Shown in pieces: positions 43,260-44,318 of a stretch of 44,318 bases of DNA. Each line of letters starts with the position of its first letter. Position 1 is the stretch's first letter. The DNA is from Devosiaceae bacterium MH13 (GTDB taxonomy: Bacteria > Pseudomonadota > Alphaproteobacteria > Rhizobiales > MH13). Position numbers and translations under genes: made by a program. The notes under the pieces were generated by a model that saw nothing but the letters and a program-made list of their open reading frames with translations, was not told the DNA's origin and searched no databases. The stretch lies in NCBI GenBank assembly GCA_019192585.1, contig JAHCMG010000065.1:1-44318 (forward strand). Reading direction: 5' to 3'.

Positions 43260-43651
43260 CCCACCGAACGATCCATCCCGACGGTTGGGCGTCGGCGGTT
43301 GGCTATGCCAACGGCATGTTGAGCAAGGACGGCACGCTACAGATCGCTGGCCAGATCGGCTGGGACGGCGACAAGAAGTTCGTCGACGGTGGCTTCGTGC
43401 CACAGATGAAGCAGGCACTCAAAAACATCGTCGCCGTCGTTGAAGCGGCCGGCGGCACAGCCAGCGACGTGACGCGGCTGACCTGGTTCGTCACCGACAA
43501 GCAAGAGTATCTGGCGCACCAGCGCGAGGTGGGCGAAGCCTATCGCGAGGTGTTCGGCAAACACTTCCCCGCCATGTCGATGGTTGTTGTCTCGGCGCTC
43601 GTTGAAGATGAGGCGGTGGTCGAGATCGAAGCGACCGCTTTCGTGCAATGA
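43256..43651 (+). CDS. RidA/YjgF-family protein lacking the canonical arginine
   Basis: Rid-family protein of 131 residues, presumably trimeric and cytosolic. The fold markers LQIAGQIGWDGD (28-39), QALKNIVAVVEAAGG (53-67), TWFVTDKQEY and the C-terminal VEIEATAF are present. The arginine that binds the substrate carboxylate in RidA deaminases (pattern YPTRSCVQV in the E. coli protein) is replaced: here the segment is FPAMSMVVV, with Met107 at the Arg position. A member of this family, then called a putative translation inhibitor, belongs to the Azoarcus anthranilate cluster. A plausible role is hydrolysis of the enamine/imine CoA intermediate to release ammonia; this is inference. Confidence 0.88.
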   Translation: MTHRTIHPDGWASAVGYANGMLSKDGTLQIAGQIGWDGDKKFVDGGFVPQMKQALKNIVAVVEAAGGTASDVTRLTWFVTDKQEYLAHQREVGEAYREVFGKHFPAMSMVVVSALVEDEAVVEIEATAFVQ

Positions 43652-44318
43652 CCGAGCGCGCTGTCTACATTTGCGACTACACGCGCACGCCCATCGGCAA
43701 GTTCGCCGGCGCGCTTTCCTCGGTGCGCGCTGATGATCTGGCGGCGGTCCCGGCCGCGGCGATCATGGAGCGCAACGCGGGCATCGATTGGTCGTCGCTT
43801 GATGAGGTCATCCTGGGCGCCACCAACCAGGCGGGCGAAGATAATCGCAACCTGGCGCGGATGGTGGTGCTGCTCGCAGGGCTGCCGGCAAGCGTCAGCG
43901 GACACACGATCAACCGGCTGTGCGCGTCGGGGATGGATGCCGTCATCGCCGGCATGCGCGCAATCCGCTGCGGCGAGGCGGACCTGATTATCGCCGGCGG
44001 CGCCGAGAGCATGAGCCGCGCGCCCCTTGTGATGCCTAAGGCCGACCAAGCCTTCTCGCGGCGCGCGGAGATCCACGACACGACGATCGGCTGGCGGTTT
44101 GTGAACCCCGCCATCGCCGAAACCTGGGGCACCGAAAGCATGCCCGAGACGGCGGAGAACGTTGCCGAACAGTGGTCGATCAGCCGCGAAGACCAGGATC
44201 GGCTGGCGCTGTCGAGCCAGGATCGGGCGGCGGCGGCGGCTCAGTCGGGCCGGCTCGCGCAAGAGATCACACCCGTCCAAGTAGCTGGCAAACGCGGCGC
44301 GGTCACAACCGTTGAGGC
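43648..44318 (+). CDS. Acetyl-CoA acyltransferase (thiolase), partial
   Basis: N-terminal 223 residues of a degradative thiolase, cut by the window end. The start overlaps the RidA-family gene as ATGA. The nucleophilic cysteine is Cys92 in HTINRLCASGMDAV, and GGAESMSRAPLVM follows as in PcaF/PaaJ-type 3-oxoadipyl-CoA thiolases. The C-terminal His and second Cys are outside the window. It probably cleaves a 3-oxoacyl-CoA produced after ring opening, giving acetyl-CoA plus a shorter dicarboxylyl-CoA. Confidence 0.9.
   Translation, partial: MTERAVYICDYTRTPIGKFAGALSSVRADDLAAVPAAAIMERNAGIDWSSLDEVILGATNQAGEDNRNLARMVVLLAGLPASVSGHTINRLCASGMDAVIAGMRAIRCGEADLIIAGGAESMSRAPLVMPKADQAFSRRAEIHDTTIGWRFVNPAIAETWGTESMPETAENVAEQWSISREDQDRLALSSQDRAAAAAQSGRLAQEITPVQVAGKRGAVTTVE

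Overview
The window is chromosomal DNA of a GC-rich alphaproteobacterium. Evidence: the gene order RNase D-like, lptC, lptA, lptB, rpoN, hpf, ptsN is the usual alphaproteobacterial arrangement. TTAA-N7-TTAG elements resembling CtrA boxes lie upstream of two genes. Every catabolic family present is common in Hyphomicrobiales and Rhodobacterales. I cannot fix the genus. There is no tRNA, rRNA, CRISPR array, insertion sequence or phage gene, and no gene-free stretch longer than about 230 bases.

Region 1 (1-8.7 kb) is amino-acid catabolism. A minus-strand operon encodes lysine 6-dehydrogenase, a class I aminotransferase and an ALDH7-type aminoadipate-semialdehyde dehydrogenase (cut by the window start). 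Together these convert L-lysine to 2-oxoadipate. A divergent LysR gene faces it across a short region packed with palindromes. An Lrp-type regulator, a second LysR, and a two-gene operon (a ThDP-dependent IlvB-like enzyme and a DadA-like flavoenzyme) follow. Region 2 (8.9-14.7 kb) is the lipopolysaccharide export / sigma-54 / nitrogen-PTS block, with a well-formed sigma-54 promoter in front of rpoN itself. Region 3 (14.8-19.1 kb) has a peroxiredoxin-like/2-oxoglutarate oxygenase fusion and a large GGDEF-EAL sensor, each with a CtrA-like box. Region 4 (19.1-27.7 kb) has a Gfo/Idh/MocA oxidoreductase, a TetR repressor divergent from an RND efflux pair with a perfect palindromic operator, an unrecognised protein, a HAD-fold protein lacking both motif I aspartates, and a TauD/TfdA-like dioxygenase.

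Region 5 (27.7-44.3 kb) is the most interesting. From 30,980 to the window end runs a tightly coupled operon of 14 genes or more. It matches the aerobic CoA-dependent 2-aminobenzoate (anthranilate) pathway described from Azoarcus evansii: the fused monooxygenase/reductase, 2-aminobenzoate-CoA ligase, an SDR dehydrogenase, MarR regulator, enoyl-CoA hydratase, acyl-CoA dehydrogenase, thioesterase, RidA-family protein and thiolase. A complete Liv-type ABC transporter and a small stand-alone Lrp-type ligand-binding domain of strikingly low GC are embedded in it. Divergently transcribed are glutaryl-CoA dehydrogenase and a bifunctional enoyl-CoA hydratase/3-hydroxyacyl-CoA dehydrogenase, and the AT-rich region between holds a perfect palindrome. 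I infer that glutaryl-CoA is a meeting point for lysine degradation (region 1) and possibly for the products of anthranilate ring cleavage. I also infer that the RidA protein, which has lost the carboxylate-binding arginine, removes the amino group from a CoA-bound enamine intermediate.
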